NCBI RefSeq assembly: GCF_042186555.1
Contig: NC_133332.1
Coordinates: 232,854,515 to 232,918,514, forward strand
Origin: Aquarana catesbeiana
Taxonomy: Eukaryota > Chordata > Amphibia > Anura > Ranidae
DNA: 64,000 nucleotides
Direction: 5' to 3'
Of the stretch, positions 34,595 through 46,309 are shown in pieces (the stretch's first letter is position 1; each line of letters begins with the position of its first letter). The position numbers were made by a program, and so were the translations under genes. Under the pieces are notes generated by a model. That model worked only from the letters and a program-made list of their open reading frames with translations. It was not told the origin of the DNA and ran no database searches.

Positions 34595-35026
34595 TTAAGG
34601 TTAAACCGCTTCTCCTCCAATCTCATTGAGTGGCCCCGTGTCCTCTTACACCCCCTGAGACTGAAATAGCTTTTTTCCTAAGCTGGGATCACCATTGAGG
34701 TATTTGTAAATCGCTATTATGTCCCCTCTCAAGCGTCAATAAATTTAGTGCTTGTAGTTGCTCCTCGTATTTGAGGTCCTCCAGTCCCCTTATTCATTTA
34801 GTTGCCCTTGTTTGAACTCTCTCTGGTTTCAAGACATCCCTTCTGAGGACTGGTGACCAGAACTGGACATGTATCATGATATTTGTGTATAATTGTTATG
34901 CGCCACATTTTTCACTACTTGGATGGAATACTCCAGATGTGGCCAGAGTTTTATAAAGTGGCAGGATTATAGTTCTATCTCTGGAGTATATCCCCTTTTT
35001 TATGCCATGCCTCCGAAACATGTCCT

Positions 35027-35518
35027 AGCAATTGCATGAAGCTTATGAGAGGAGTCAGCTGCATCACTGTGCATCCCCTTCCCAGCCACGAGTGACATCA
35101 GGCAGCGCCGGCTGGTCCGTTCGAGTGCTTTTGGCGGTGTGTGTTACAAGGAAGCAGGCGGTCTGTGCTTACTGAAATATTTACCACGCTGCTAGTTGCT
35201 GTGAGCTAACTGATCTCTACAGACAAGGAGAGGAGGCTATTATGGAGCTGTTTATGCCATTTAACGCTGGATGTTTGTGAGTGCAACCCTCGTTTTTTAT
35301 ACACTTATCTTCATCTATTAAACAATAACGCACTAGGGCTGGCGTGCGCTCTCTCTTGTCTTTATATATTTTCAGAGTCATGTCTACCACCCAGTGGACT
35401 TTTGGGAGAGCTGCAACACCTTAAGCGAGGATTATACATACAGACCGTTCACTGATGGAATAGGTATAGTGGGGACAGCGCTAAACTTGGTTTGTTGTGT
35501 GTGTTTCCACAAAGTTTA
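35027..35518 (+). repeat. Penelope-like fragment, 5'-truncated
   Basis: Begins with ctccgaaacatgtcctag, resembling the second half of a hammerhead (end of stem II, GAAAC, short stem, GUC). It continues with gcactagggctggcgtgcgc and tctctcttg, typical of amphibian PLE leaders as I recall them. Non-coding. Confidence 0.5.
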
Positions 35519-35763
35519 AGGCCTGATCCACACCTATGCAGGTTGCAGTTTTGCATATTGCAGTGTGCATTTTGCGTTTTTCAATACACGCTTTTCATCC
35601 ATTGAAGTCTATGGAACCAAAAACCAGAAAAAAGTCCCTGGCCCTTTCCATAAAATGCACAGATGTGAACCACATCCATAGGAAACCATATTAAATGGAC
35701 TGAAGTGTGTCTCTGCAAAACTGAAAACGCACTAAAAAAATGCATAGGTGTGAACCAGGCCTT
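35519..35763. repeat. MITE, aggcctgatccacacctatgc ends
   Basis: Inverted ends aggcctgatccacacct and aggtgtgaaccaggcct enclose 245 bp. No clean target duplication. Confidence 0.75.
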
Positions 35764-36257
35764 CTCATGTTATAGCAGCTCCAGTTCCTCCATTTTGTTA
35801 GCTAGGCTATTGGCATTTTTGTATACTCCTCTGTGTTGTATGAGTACATATTAATTCCTCAAGTTTTCTCATGCTTTGTTTTTGATTTGACCACTCATTC
35901 ACCCCTGGATTAGACGTTACGGCTATATATTATGACTACTAAATGATAAAAATATATTGCGCTAACATCTAGACAAACAGCAGCCAGCACAGCAATAGAC
36001 AAAATGCAAACAAGTGATTAAAACATATGTGTAGCGCAGGGGTGGATCCAGAGTCTTGTCTTGGGAGGGGCGCTGCCAGAAAATATGTTTTTTGCGGCAA
36101 TTTATCGGGGAAATGGCTGGTGTTGGCGCTTTAATCATCCTGGCACCATGGTTGTTATGGTGTCAGGATGATTGAAGCGCATTATTTATATTATTACATT
36201 GTTATATAAAATGAAATAGTTCAACTCACCAAATTACAGAATCAGTGGGAGCCCCAA

Positions 36258-38223
36258 TAGGGTTGCCACCTTTTCTTCAAGTCAAACCTGAACACTTTAG
36301 TGACGTACGGCAGTTTTTTGTTTTTCTTTAGTATACACACTGTCTTTCTTGTTCTCTCCATCTTTTATTCTTTCTTTCCCTTTTTTTTTGTTTCTCCCCC
36401 TTTCTCTCTTTATCTTTCACCCCCCCCTTCTCTCTCTCTGGGAAGTGAATGGCTACATGTCCATTTTTGCTTTATTAAATAAAATGCTAACCATACACAC
36501 ATATATACATGCACTGTATGTATTTACACCTACAGGTATATTGCGCCCAATGAATGATTGTCTTTGGGGGAGGGGGGCTTGCAATGTGGAATGTGCCTCA
36601 TGTGTGTACAGTGTGTGTATATGTTGTGTGTGCATTGTGTGTGTGTATCATGTGTATATCGTGTGTACAGTGTGTATCATGTGTGTATATTGTGTGTTTA
36701 TCATGTGTATTTTGTGTGTGTGTAACATGTATAGTATGTGTACTGTGTTTGTATTGTCTGTACTTCGTGTGTCCTCTCCTGCATGAATCCTGGCTGTAGA
36801 AGAGAGCTGACTTGTAGTGGAATGTCCAGGATGGCATAGACATGGATGGAGATGTGCAGGGCCAGACTTTCCATTAGGCTTGACGGGGCTCAAGCCCATG
36901 GGCCCCGGCCAATAGGGGGCCCCGCGGGCCCCGCCCGTTCCGAAAGCCGGCGAGAGCGGCCGGGAGCGCACGAGAGCGGCCGAAAGCTGCCGAGAACGGT
37001 TGAGAGCAGCCAAAAGCTGCCGAAAGCCGCAGAGAGCAGCCGAAAGCCGGCTCTGTATCTCGGCGGCGCCATTTTTAAACTGAAAGGCTGCAATGACACT
37101 AGAGCAAGGCTACACTGACAAGTCTGCAAATGACACTGGGGCAAGGCTACACTGACACTGACAAGGCTACACTGACACTGACAAGGCTACAGATGGACAC
37201 TGACAAGGCTGCAGATGAACACTGATAAGGCTGCGTTGATGGGTGTTTAATGTACGTTTTTTTCCTTAAACTTCCCTCCTAAAAGTTTTTTTCCTTAAAA
37301 TTCCCTCCTAAACTTGGGGTGTATGTTATACACCGGCGCATGTTATACGCCGATAAACACGGTAATTATCATTTTATCCATTTTTATTGCTTTTATTAAT
37401 CGTGGACCCAGGACGAATACCAGTAGAGTATCCCCCACTTATACGCTTAGATATTATCTACTTTTGTGAGTAGCCATTTGGCTGTTTTGTCTTGTCCAAT
37501 TTAACAGAAGTTCTTTAATACTGCACTCAGTCTGGCGCACCTTGTCCTTTTCTATTTCTGTTTTATAGAGCTGTGCATATGTATAGAAGGGTAGGGCCGA
37601 AAGTGACTCAAGCCCAGGGGCCCCCACCACCCTAAGTCCTGCCCTGGAGATGTGGATCCCTCTTTGACAGCTGATGGGGTGGTGGTGGGGGGGGGGGTTT
37701 GATGTGTAGAAGTCCTGCAGATCTCACTCATGGCCAATAGAGCGCACAGTAAGTGTCCATGCCCCCCAACCCCTTTATCCATCTGTTACTGTGTGTGTTG
37801 TAATTTGCACAGACCTGCTCGGTGCCACTACTGCACGATGACTGCTTCCTCCACCGGCTCTCCACTGCTAGGGATCATAACCTCCCCCACCTCCTGTTCA
37901 CTGCACCGCTGTCTGCACTCTGCAGGAACTTATCCTCTGAGAGCTGCTTAGTGTATGACGCTCAGAGATGGAAAGGACACTTCACCAGGGGCGAACACCT
38001 ATCCGCAGGCATTCCATGCTCAGCAGCATCCCCACAATCCCGGAAAATCATACAGCGGCACAGAGAGATCGTGAGAGCGCGGTGGTGGCATAGAGTGTGA
38101 AAGTGTGCATAGAGGGAGCCACCATCCGGTCTGAATATGTCCGGGTTTCAAGTAGGCTGAAAACCGGACACATGACTCAAAAACCGGACTGTCCGGGTGA
38201 ATCCGGTACAGGTGGCAACCCTA
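36258..38223. mobile_element. hAT-like element, middle of the nest
   Basis: Ends tagggttgccacc and ggtggcaacccta with a perfect 8-bp duplication agccccaa (36250-36257, 38224-38231). It contains GT-rich simple DNA (36595-36775) and the innermost element. Confidence 0.88.
36857..37646. mobile_element. hAT-like element, innermost of the nest
   Basis: Ends cagggccagactttcc and taagtcctgccctg with a perfect 8-bp duplication gagatgtg (36849-36856, 37647-37654). It holds a gccgaaagc-type GC array, a gacactgacaaggctaca tandem (about 37090-37235) and the right end of a 30805-type MITE near 37365. Confidence 0.88.
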
Positions 38224-38224
38224 A

Positions 38225-38465
38225 GCCCCAAGTGTGTCACTTGCCACCGTCTCCTGCCACCAGATGTGGATTGTCACTTGCCACGTCACCTGTTACCAGA
38301 TGCAGATTGTCACTTGCCACGTCGCCTGTTACCAGATGCAGATTGTCACTTGCCATGTCACCTGCCACAAGTTGCGCATTGTCACTTGCCATGTCGCCTG
38401 TCACCAGATGCAGATTGTCACTTGGCACGTCACCTGCCACACATTGGATATTGTCAATTGCCTGC
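38225..38465. repeat. Minisatellite, about 36-bp ttgtcacttgccacgtcacc unit
   Basis: About six diverged tandem units with ccagatgcagattgtcactt. Related in sequence to the reverse complement of the 23715-24445 array. Confidence 0.85.
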
Positions 38466-38824
38466 TAGAATTGTCACTTTCCTGCTAAGGTGGGGATTGT
38501 CTCTTCCTGTGTCCCAGAGTGAAGTCAGGCAGCAGAGAGATGATGTAATCTCTCTGCTGCCCATGGTTGCCCTCACAGTGAGGGCGGAACTGCAGGGATG
38601 CAAGGTAGGTGCCGGGCGGTTAGAGATGATGTCATCTCTCTGCTCCCCCGCCCTGCGGCAAGCTGATTGCCAGGCCGCCCGTTCACCCACTGAGCCGCCC
38701 GCTCACTCACCCACCCTCCAAGCTGCCTGCTGAGCCACCCGCTCACTCATCCGCGGACTGGCCCACTGCTCACCCGCAACTAATTTCTCGGGGGGGGGTA
38801 CGGCAATTGCTGGATCCGCCCCTG

Positions 38825-39330
38825 GTGCAGCACTAGTGAAAAAACTCTGTATAGCTACAAAGTCTAGAAAAGTGTGACCAATATCTGGTATATTCAAAAT
38901 AATATCATCATAAATATTTTGCAATGGTTGTGACCATAAAGTGCAGTATTGGTGTCCATAAACAAACAATACTATAATAAATCCATAGAGTAAAAAAATT
39001 AGTAAAAAAGTGAATATATAAAAGACTGGATCGAATGAGAAGATATAGTCCTTGATAACGTAGATGCTAAGATGAGTAGATATGGAAGACAGCCACCACG
39101 ATTGTAAAAAGGCTTTCCGGAACCAATGGACTTAAATGAGCGTACACCCAATGAGTCTCCAAGGCTTGTGGTGTAAACACCAATAGATGGATCATCCACA
39201 CGTATACTTCTAGCCAATATGGGAGATGATCCCTATGTCCTAAAGATGGCTCAATACAGGCACGGCTTGAAAGCAACCGATATCCACAAATCCAAAAGGG
39301 CTGTGTCTTTACCATACATCATGCAATGTA
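38825..39330. repeat. Penelope-like terminal-type DNA
   Basis: Continues the DNA left of 36037 (the gcgctaac...acaaacagc segment) after the hAT-like nest. AT-rich, no coding region. Assignment rests on recalled family resemblance. Confidence 0.4.
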
Positions 39331-39337
39331 ACCGAGA

Positions 39338-39632
39338 AAAAAACAAATACTCCACATAGTGTGAACCCGTAGGTATAAATGGAAAATTAATAAAAATTGG
39401 GAACACAGCTGGAAGGATAAAACAACCGCTTGTAAAAATGACAATATGACAATGCAATGGCATCAGCAGGGCTCATACTGAAGTGTTTCGTCTAAGAAGA
39501 TGATACCATTGCATTGTCTACATTGACATTTTTACAAGAGCTTGTTTTATCCTTCCAAATGTGAGTGTTCCCAATTTTTTAAATTTCCTTTTATACCTAC
39601 GGGTTCACACTATGTGGAGTGTTTGTTTTTTT
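39338..39632. repeat. Inverted repeat around a hammerhead-like remnant
   Basis: Arms at about 39338-39465 and 39500-39632 are imperfect complements (actccacatagtgtgaaccc against gggttcacactatgtggagt). Between them, on the minus strand, is ttagacgaaacacttcag, a decayed GAAAC-type hammerhead segment without a recognisable CUGANGA. Confidence 0.55.
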
Positions 39633-41067
39633 TCTCCCACATGCCTCCAGTCAACAAATGGACTCTCTGTGGCAGAGCCTCCCACATGCCTCCAGGCAAC
39701 AAACAGGCTCTCTCTGGCAGACCTTTGAACACATTGCTAAGCCTCAGACTTCAGTCCTCACCCAACGCATCTGTCTCTCACATATCTACTACAGACCCCC
39801 GATCACCTGACTTCCTCCAATTATATACTCTCTCCCAGCATGCTCAGTGGCAGAAACTCCTACTGATTGGTTTTAAGAGATATTCATAACTGTCTCACTG
39901 CAGCTCCCACCTATTGACAGAAGGGAGGAACCACAGTTAGACAAGACTTAGGAGAAAACCCAAATGATCACAAAGACTAAAAATTTGCAAGGGTAGTTAC
40001 CACCTAGGACAGCTAGATTTACTAGTAGGGTGCTACATACAGAACATTATTAGGGTATGTTCCATTAGTAACTGTGGAAATGAAGGAAGTATTATCTGCA
40101 ATCTGGTTTCTACTGTTTTTCATATACCACACATTTGACACCACCTACATGGAACAACACCCTAATATCTCCAAAAAGGGAGGTTTTTAATAGAATTTTT
40201 AATAATGTTAACCATATTAACAAGGCAAGGTACCCTCTTAAATAATATAAGGGGCTTATCTGGTAATATGGCAGACACCACTTTATCTTTTTTTAATATT
40301 GCACAATATTGCATGAAAATATCTGACTTGATTAAATTGGGTAGAGAACTGAAGGAACACCCAAATTTAGAACTATCGTTATGTTCTAACTGGTCCTGCA
40401 GTATAATTCCTTCAATTCCACATTTGAGTGTGCTTTTATAACTAATTTCTCTACCCCATTCAATCCAGTTGGGAGATATATATTTTTTTAATTTAATTAT
40501 TTTTTATTTAATGATGTTTAATCATGGGAAATGTTTAGCAATATCCATTTTTTGAATGTGTAACGATATCCATTTTTGATTATTTTAAGCTTTTTTATAT
40601 ATAGGTGAACAGATATAAAAGTGGGATGTGGGCACTGACATCATTATGCATGATTTTTGGTTTGGCATGATTATACCGCATGTAAGCTAATTTTTATTCT
40701 CATCTGGCTTTTTATGCATTTGTTTATTGATTTTATTCCATTTTAATAAATTGATTGGCTCAACATGCACCATTAGAATTTTTTTTATGATTTTTGACCT
40801 GGCTGGAAGGTGCACTGAGCAGTACTTCCATTTAGTGCAGTCTGCTTCCAGAGATAAACACCTGGAACACAGACTGCGTTCCATGCATTCATCCCTGGGC
40901 ACATACTGTTCTAAACGTAAGTACCAATTGGTGCACCATCCCATCCTGTCCAGCCTCAAGAAGCTGACAGCTTCTTATAGAGTTTTACAGGCTGTTGGCA
41001 GTGGGGCTGGATGGTGGGGCTGGACTTCCGCCTGCAGCTAAATCCTGGATCACCGAGATCAGCAATG
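39633..41067. other. Unassigned DNA
   Basis: No gene was recognised. A short tandem pair (cccacatgcctccaggcaac type) lies at 39638-39722; the rest is AT-rich. Confidence 0.45.
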
Positions 41068-41083
41068 ACCAGCAGCAGGATTT

Positions 41084-42078
41084 TTTTTTTTTGAAAATTC
41101 TTTTTATTGAATTTGTTTAAAAAATAAAACAAAAAAGTTACATAATACAGCCTCTGGGCATACCCCGGCTGAGGTAACAACCAATAAAACAATCTTATAC
41201 ATTAATACTTATCTATAGAACTTCTATAACTGAAACTACTTGTGTCATTAAGATTGAGAGGACAGGGGGAGGATAGTGTATCATGCATTTCAGGTGACCA
41301 CATCGGGAAGTGCTGCTGAGGTTGAGGATAACGTCTTTAGGAGAACCTACAGATAATGGCAAAGTTAGGTCTTCACTGCTACAAGACTTTTAGTTGAAGT
41401 AGACAATCAATGGGAACAGTGCCTATTGAGTTGCGATCGTGGTGTCTGATTCTAACCATACTCGCCATATTTTTGTCAAATTTAGCTGGACAGCCTCTAG
41501 TGAGAAAGGCCTCTTTGTATAGTGGCACAGCTGAGTTGATCAGCGATTTCCATGTGTTCAAAGTAGGTACCTCAGTTTGTTTCCATTTAATGAGTAGAGC
41601 TTTCCTAGCCTAAAATAGTAGAAGTCCTATTAGTGTTCTGGTTGCTCGGCGGTGGGCCAAGGAGCCCACCAGACCAAGCAAACAGATCGATACAATCAGG
41701 GGAACATGAATCATGGTCAAGGTTTCAATGAAGGTCGTGACCTCCGCCCAGAAGGGCTGGAATCTAGGACAGGACCACAACATATGGTTGAAGTCGGCAT
41801 TTGCCATACCGCACTTCCAACAGTTGGAGGAGGAATTCGGGTTCATTTTGGACAATCTCCGGGATGACAAATAGACTCTATAGATCAGTTTAAATTGTAT
41901 CAACCGATCTCTGACAGAGATGAGCTGTAAGAAAGGATATTCCCAGGCGTCCTCCCAGTCTTCCGAATCCAGATCCGGGATCTTGTCCTACCACCTTGAG
42001 AGCAAGTCCTCCAGACCAAAGTGGACTGAAGGCAATAAAGCTTTGTAAATGGTGGAGGTGGGTTTGACCACAGGAGTA
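41084..42078 (-). mobile_element. L1/Tx1-type LINE, 5'-truncated
   Basis: Flanked by the 16-bp duplication accagcagcaggattt (41068-41083, 42079-42094). A poly-T at the left is the minus-strand poly-A. The minus frame 41903-41610 encodes the C-terminal part of ORF2: LIYRVYLSS, then the CWKCG...NHMLWSCP zinc-knuckle-like segment (Cys-Cys-His-Cys) typical of L1/Tx1. The reading continues upstream to 42078 with LISVRDR-like text and a stop, so it is dead on arrival. The reverse transcriptase core is missing. Confidence 0.88.
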
Positions 42079-42094
42079 ACCAGCAGCAGGATTT

Positions 42095-42650
42095 AGGAGG
42101 GTGATGGAAAGTGGGATGAAGATCTTTAAATGTAATGGAGGAAATGATAAATGTACATAAAGTACAGTTTGAAAAAAGGTGAATTTGGGAGGTGGCGAGG
42201 TGACTCTGCTGTGCATCTAACTAGATCATCTTTTGGTCTCTGATCAGAGAAAACATTAGAGTATGAAGAGTTCACGTGTGGTGACCCGCCCCACTGAAAC
42301 AGCATTTTCTTTCCATTCTTCACCCATATGGGTAATTGGTTTCCTGTTTTCTTGACAGATGCCAGGCTCTGCTAGTCACACACAGCACCTTCAGTGAGCC
42401 AGCATGGACGGAGGAAGAACAAATCATTGCTCCATCTAACAGTTGTAGAAAAAGGTCATTTCTGATTGGCCACTGTGAGCTGCTGCACTTTGCACCTTAC
42501 CCTTCATCCTAAATCGGAACTCCAGATGCTTATTATTGCATGCTTACATTGGTCCAGCTTGACATAATGTTAAACAAGGGGAAAATATGAGCTGAGCTCC
42601 AGGTATGATCTGTATTGCATATTTACATTGGTTCAGCTTGGCACAATATA
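42095..42650. other. Unassigned DNA
   Basis: Nothing recognisable. An agcttg..acaat segment is repeated at about 42557 and 42634. Confidence 0.4.
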
Positions 42651-42654
42651 AGTA

Positions 42655-43419
42655 CCGTATATACTCGAGTATAAGTCGTTCCGAGTATAAGTTGAGGCCC
42701 TAATTTACCACAAAAAAATGGGAAAAACTTATTGACCCGAGTATAAGAAGAGGGTGAGAAATGCACAGCTACTGTAAGTGGAAAAGAGGGTCAACAATGC
42801 CCATTTGCAGCATCACTGTGCCCATTTGCATGCCTCACTGTGCCCATTTGCAGCCATAGGTCCCCTGAACTTCAAACTCGGTAGTTAATGGTTCCTAGAT
42901 GCCCCCTAGCTGCAGCCAAAATTTGGGGTCTCTGAACCCAAAGGGTCCCGAAATGACATTGCTGCAGATGGACACAGTTGACCAAATTTGGGGCCCCGTA
43001 TCTCGGGGCCACTTAGTGCTAAGAACCCCAAATTTAGTGTGCAAACCCAGTGGAACTAGCACCATAAAATTTCCAAAGCTGGCGTTTCTAGCACTAAGTG
43101 GCCCCGAGATACAGGGCCCCAAAATTCAGTTCAGAAAATGTCAAGCACTTTTCTGCAGCAGAGAATGACATCTTCTGAACCGATTTTGGGGCTCCGTATC
43201 TCGGGGCCACTTAGTGCTAGGAACTTCAGCTTTGGATATGTTGTGGTAAATTTGGGGTTTCTAGCGCCAAGTGGCCCTGAGATACGGGGCCCCAAATTCG
43301 GTTCGGAAAATGAAATTTTTTGCTGCAGAAAAGTGCTTGACTCGAGTATAAGTCGAGGGGGGCACTTTCAGCACAAAAAAATGTGCTGAAAAACTCGACT
43401 TATACTCGAGTATATACGG
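42655..43419. mobile_element. Tc1/mariner-like MITE (TA target)
   Basis: Ends ccgtatatactcgagtataa and its complement at 43400-43419, both next to TA (42653-42654, 43420-43421). No transposase. The interior holds four copies of a gtatctcggggccacttagt segment alternating in orientation. Confidence 0.85.
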
Positions 43420-43521
43420 TATGTATATCTCAGGCCTGAGGGGCGGCTCGTGAAGCTGACAATCTCTAGTTTTCGGCACAAGTACAGTGATGGCCACCAT
43501 CTCCAGGTCTGGCTGTGGTTC

Positions 43522-43880
43522 TGTAGCTCCCTCTAGTGTGCTAGAATGATAATGCATGTTTTTGTGAGAGTAGATACATTTCCAGGCTTGGCTGGCAGTC
43601 AAGCCTGGGTGTGTTTTGATCTGGGTTGGGTGTAACTCAGAGTAGAGCTGGGTGACTCACAGGCAACATCACCAAGACCTCCCACTTTTTTCCAGAATGT
43701 TCTAGTGTTTTCTGAAAGGAGAGGGGAGGTGGAGCTGCTTGGAGTGTTCTGAGGAGCCTTGACCAATCCCCAATCTGGATTGGCAGGGGGCAGGCCTCCT
43801 TAAATACTCAGGGTCAGTCCAGCTGAGGAGGAGTTGTTCGTGAGGAAGCTGGAGATGGAGTGCTAATGTGTTTCCAGCGC
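43522..43880. repeat. GTAGC-ended repeat, truncated reverse copy
   Basis: Starts tgtagctccctctagtgtgc and follows 48153-48485 through tccagaatgttctagtg, gattggcagggggcaggcc and gaagctggagatgga. Confidence 0.65.
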
Positions 43881-45000
43881 TGACCTGGTTGCCTGATCTA
43901 CAGATGCGGTTATTGGTGGACACCATTGTCCGGTTGGAGCATCGCTGGGGATTCACCCTCGGGATGATTGAGAGGATGGAGTGACCTGTGCCTGCTGGGT
44001 CCAGAATTCCAGATACTGACCATGGTGGTCAGTGCCTGGATCCAGTGCAGTCATTGTGGCGAACCGCTCACCTGGCTTGCATCCAGCCAGCAGGAGCCAC
44101 AGTACTACAATGTGGACCTGCAGTCAGGACCGTGTCGTGTGCAGCTGCGAAAGTCCCAGAAGGCTGGAGTGGGCCTGGAATCACAAAAGGTGGAGTCTGA
44201 GCCTGGTGGCTTTCCTTTGCGAAGATCAGTGGTCTAAGGGAAGAGGAGTCTGTCATGGCCTGCGGCCTGGTCGGGGACCTGGTAACTGTAAGTACTGCTC
44301 GGCAGGAAGCAGAAATAGCCCCTGAAATGCCGGCCGCCCTTGTGTCCCTTGCTAACCCCCTCTGGAAGGAGCCAGTGTTGAAGGGGGATGAGCCCTCAGG
44401 TGAGCCAGAAGGGGAATGCGAGGAAAGGGTAATAAATTGGGGTTCACCTAGATTGCAAGCCGAGTTTGGGTCCCTGGAGGAGTTAGCGGAGTAGTCGTCT
44501 CACAGCAGCAGCTTGGAGAAGGAATGGGAGACAAGAGGTTCCCAGGTCCTGGAGGTTTAGTCAGAGGGAGGACATTTGCCAGATCCAGCTATGGGAACTG
44601 AAGAAGCTGCAGGAACCCCCATCAGCAGCAGACAACTTTTGTTGCACAATGTGTTCTTTCTCCCTGACTCTTTTTGCAGGACTTAGACCGGCCTGCCACC
44701 CCGATCAGAGCCAGTTTGATGGACGTTCTTACTGAGGGGCTCTGGGTGAGGCCAAAGTTCTGCTTTTAACTCTTAAAGGAGCCTGATATTCCGGGGAGGG
44801 GCCCCTCCCACCAGGGACTCCAAAGAGAACTGTTCCCTTTAATTTCTTTGCTTTTCTGTCAGCAGGACCGTAATCACCTGTTGACAAAACCAGATAAAGC
44901 AAAAATGATGATGTGCTTGATGTCGTGCAAATTTCTTTCTGTCGGCGGGATACTATCCCCCTACTGAAAGAAGGTGAGGAAAATATGTAAATAGTTGTAA
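43881..45000. other. Unassigned GC-richer DNA, possible retroelement interior
   Basis: Several frames of 60-97 codons overlap here. One (43968-44237) contains WIQCSHCGEPLTW, but I recognise no family. It follows the truncated GTAGC repeat directly, so it may be internal sequence of that element. No start, splice or domain evidence for a host gene. Confidence 0.35.
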
Positions 45001-45007
45001 GGATAAG

Positions 45008-45285
45008 GGGGTTGATTTACTAAAGGCAAATCCACTTTGCACTACAAGTGCACTAAAAGTGCACTTGGAAGTGCACTTGTAAGTGCAGTCGCTGTAGATC
45101 GCTGTAGATCTGAGGGGAAGCGCTGAAACGAGGTGAAGCTCTGCTGATTTTATCATCCAATCATGTGCAAGCTAAAATGCTGTTTTTTATTGCCCTTGCA
45201 TGTTCCCCTCGGATCTAAAGCAACTTTACTTCCAAGTGCACTTGTAGTGCAAAGTGGATTTGCCTTTAGTAAATAACCCCCATGA
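45008..45285. repeat. MITE, gatttactaaaggcaaatcc ends
   Basis: Inverted ends gggggttgatttactaaagg and cctttagtaaataaccccc, with inner caagtgcact palindromes. Confidence 0.8.
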
Positions 45286-45559
45286 TGTTGTTGTCAGAAA
45301 CCATGAATCAGACCGAGACAGAAGTACAATAAAATCACACTTGTTTATTAATAAAAATAAAAAGGTAAATAGAGCGTAGCCAAAGCCAAGCCAGAGTTCA
45401 GTAACCAGCTGGACTGGACTGGGACAAAAATTTGGCCCTGGACTTCATCCAGACCGGCCCACTTTGACGGGTCCCTCCCATACACCCCCCCCCCCTTTCA
45501 CTGGCCATCAGCCATTATTTCTCTTATAGGCAGTACCAGTGGCAGAGGTAGAAATTCTG

Positions 45560-45602
45560 AGCTCTGATGAAGAAGGGACGTGCCCTTCGAAACGCGTCAG
45601 CT
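45560..45602 (+). ncRNA. Type I hammerhead ribozyme, unit 1
   Basis: Reads AGCU, CUGAUGA, stem II GAAGGG/CCCUUC with one extra A before it, GAA, ACGCGU (2-bp stem III), C, then AGCU, which closes a 4-bp stem I with the first AGCU. The catalytic core is intact. The cleavage site would follow 45598. The self-complementary ACGCGU could allow the dimeric form known for short-stem-III hammerheads. Confidence 0.82.
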
Positions 45603-45702
45603 AGTAGTGAAGCTTACATGTTCCTTTAAGACCTTTGGAAGGCTTCGCTCATCATCACCACCAAGCTGCTTGTTGTAGCTCGAGTTTTATGACACCAGGC
45701 TG

Positions 45703-45745
45703 AGCTCTGATGAAGAAGGGACGTGCCCTTCGAAACGCGTCAGCT
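45703..45745 (+). ncRNA. Type I hammerhead ribozyme, unit 2
   Basis: Same sequence as unit 1, displaced by 143 bp. Predicted cleavage after 45741. Cleavage at two adjacent units would release a 143-nt monomer. Confidence 0.82.
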
Positions 45746-45845
45746 AGTAGTGAAGCTTACATGTTCCTTTAAGACCTTTGGAAGGCTTCGCTCATCATCA
45801 CCACCAAGCTGCTTGTTGTAGCTCGAGTTTTATGACACCAGGCTG

Positions 45846-45888
45846 AGCTCTGATGAAGAAGGGACGTGCCCTTCGAAACGCGTCAGCT
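45846..45888 (+). ncRNA. Type I hammerhead ribozyme, unit 3
   Basis: Same sequence as unit 1, displaced by 286 bp. Predicted cleavage after 45884. The unit runs into the unique tail after gacaccag at about 45985. Confidence 0.82.
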
Positions 45889-46309
45889 AGTAGTGAAGCT
45901 TACATGTTCCTTTAAGACCTTTGGAAGGCTTCGCTCATCATCACCACCAAGCTGCTTGTTGTAGCTCGAGTTTTATGACACCAGATTTTACTACTGCTTG
46001 TGAGTAATTTCTTTTATCATTTTATTCAATAAATGTTTTACAAAAGATAATGCACATGGCCGGTGCGCCCCTCTCTCTTTTTATTTCTTTGTTTGTTAGG
46101 ATTCCCCATCCTTGAGGGCAGCAAGGCCTGTGTCGTCCTTCCATCCATCTGGTTGACCACTTGTGCGCAGGAGTCTATTTCTTCTTTTTTTGTAGAAATT
46201 CTTTCACCTGGGGCAAAGAATCAGCTTGCCCCCCCACCCCCCGTAATGGGACAAGATTAGGCAGGAAAGTGAGAAACTCCCAGGCCATAGCTGTTGAGTC
46301 ACCTGTCTC

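Larger units (their letters stand above)
33020..35026 (-). mobile_element. CR1-type LINE 3' region, 5'-truncated
   Basis: The 3' end is the gttacatagctacatagtag segment at about 33025. Further along, gagtggccccgtgtcct, tatgtcccctctcaagcgtc, ccagaactggaca and tactccagatgtggcc match the frog CR1-like 3' region as I recall it. It is non-coding here and interrupted by two MITEs (33150 and 34127). The left breakpoint near 35026 abuts a PLE-like fragment. Confidence 0.7.
36037..38824. mobile_element. hAT-like element, outer of a three-element nest
   Basis: Ends caggggtggatccag and ctggatccgcccctg; flanks gtgtagcg and gtgcagca match at 6 of 8. It shares the atttcattttatataacaatg segment and a diverged minisatellite (38225-38465) with the element at 23413-24876, in opposite orientation. 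It is interrupted by the element at 36258-38223. Confidence 0.75.
45559..46191 (+). mobile_element. PLE-derived / retrozyme-like insert with 3 tandem units
   Basis: Flanked by the 11-bp duplication gtagaaattct (45548-45558, 46192-46202). The sister hAT-like element shows the empty site (gtagacattctttcaccc, about 22740). The insert starts with three near-identical 143-bp units (45559, 45702, 45845), each carrying a hammerhead motif, followed by about 200 bp with an AATAAA (46027) and a cggtgcgcccctctctcttt segment. Non-coding. Tandem hammerhead units mobilised by PLE enzymes are known as retrozymes in other animals; that label is an inference here. Confidence 0.82.

Noticed and set aside
35027..35060. 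Functional hammerhead at 35027
   Set aside because: The CUGANGA half is missing because the fragment starts inside stem II; kept only as a PLE fragment.
43968..44494. Possible host exon with WIQCSHCGEPLTW
   Set aside because: Short overlapping frames with no splice pattern or recognised domain, directly adjoining a repeat copy; left as unassigned.
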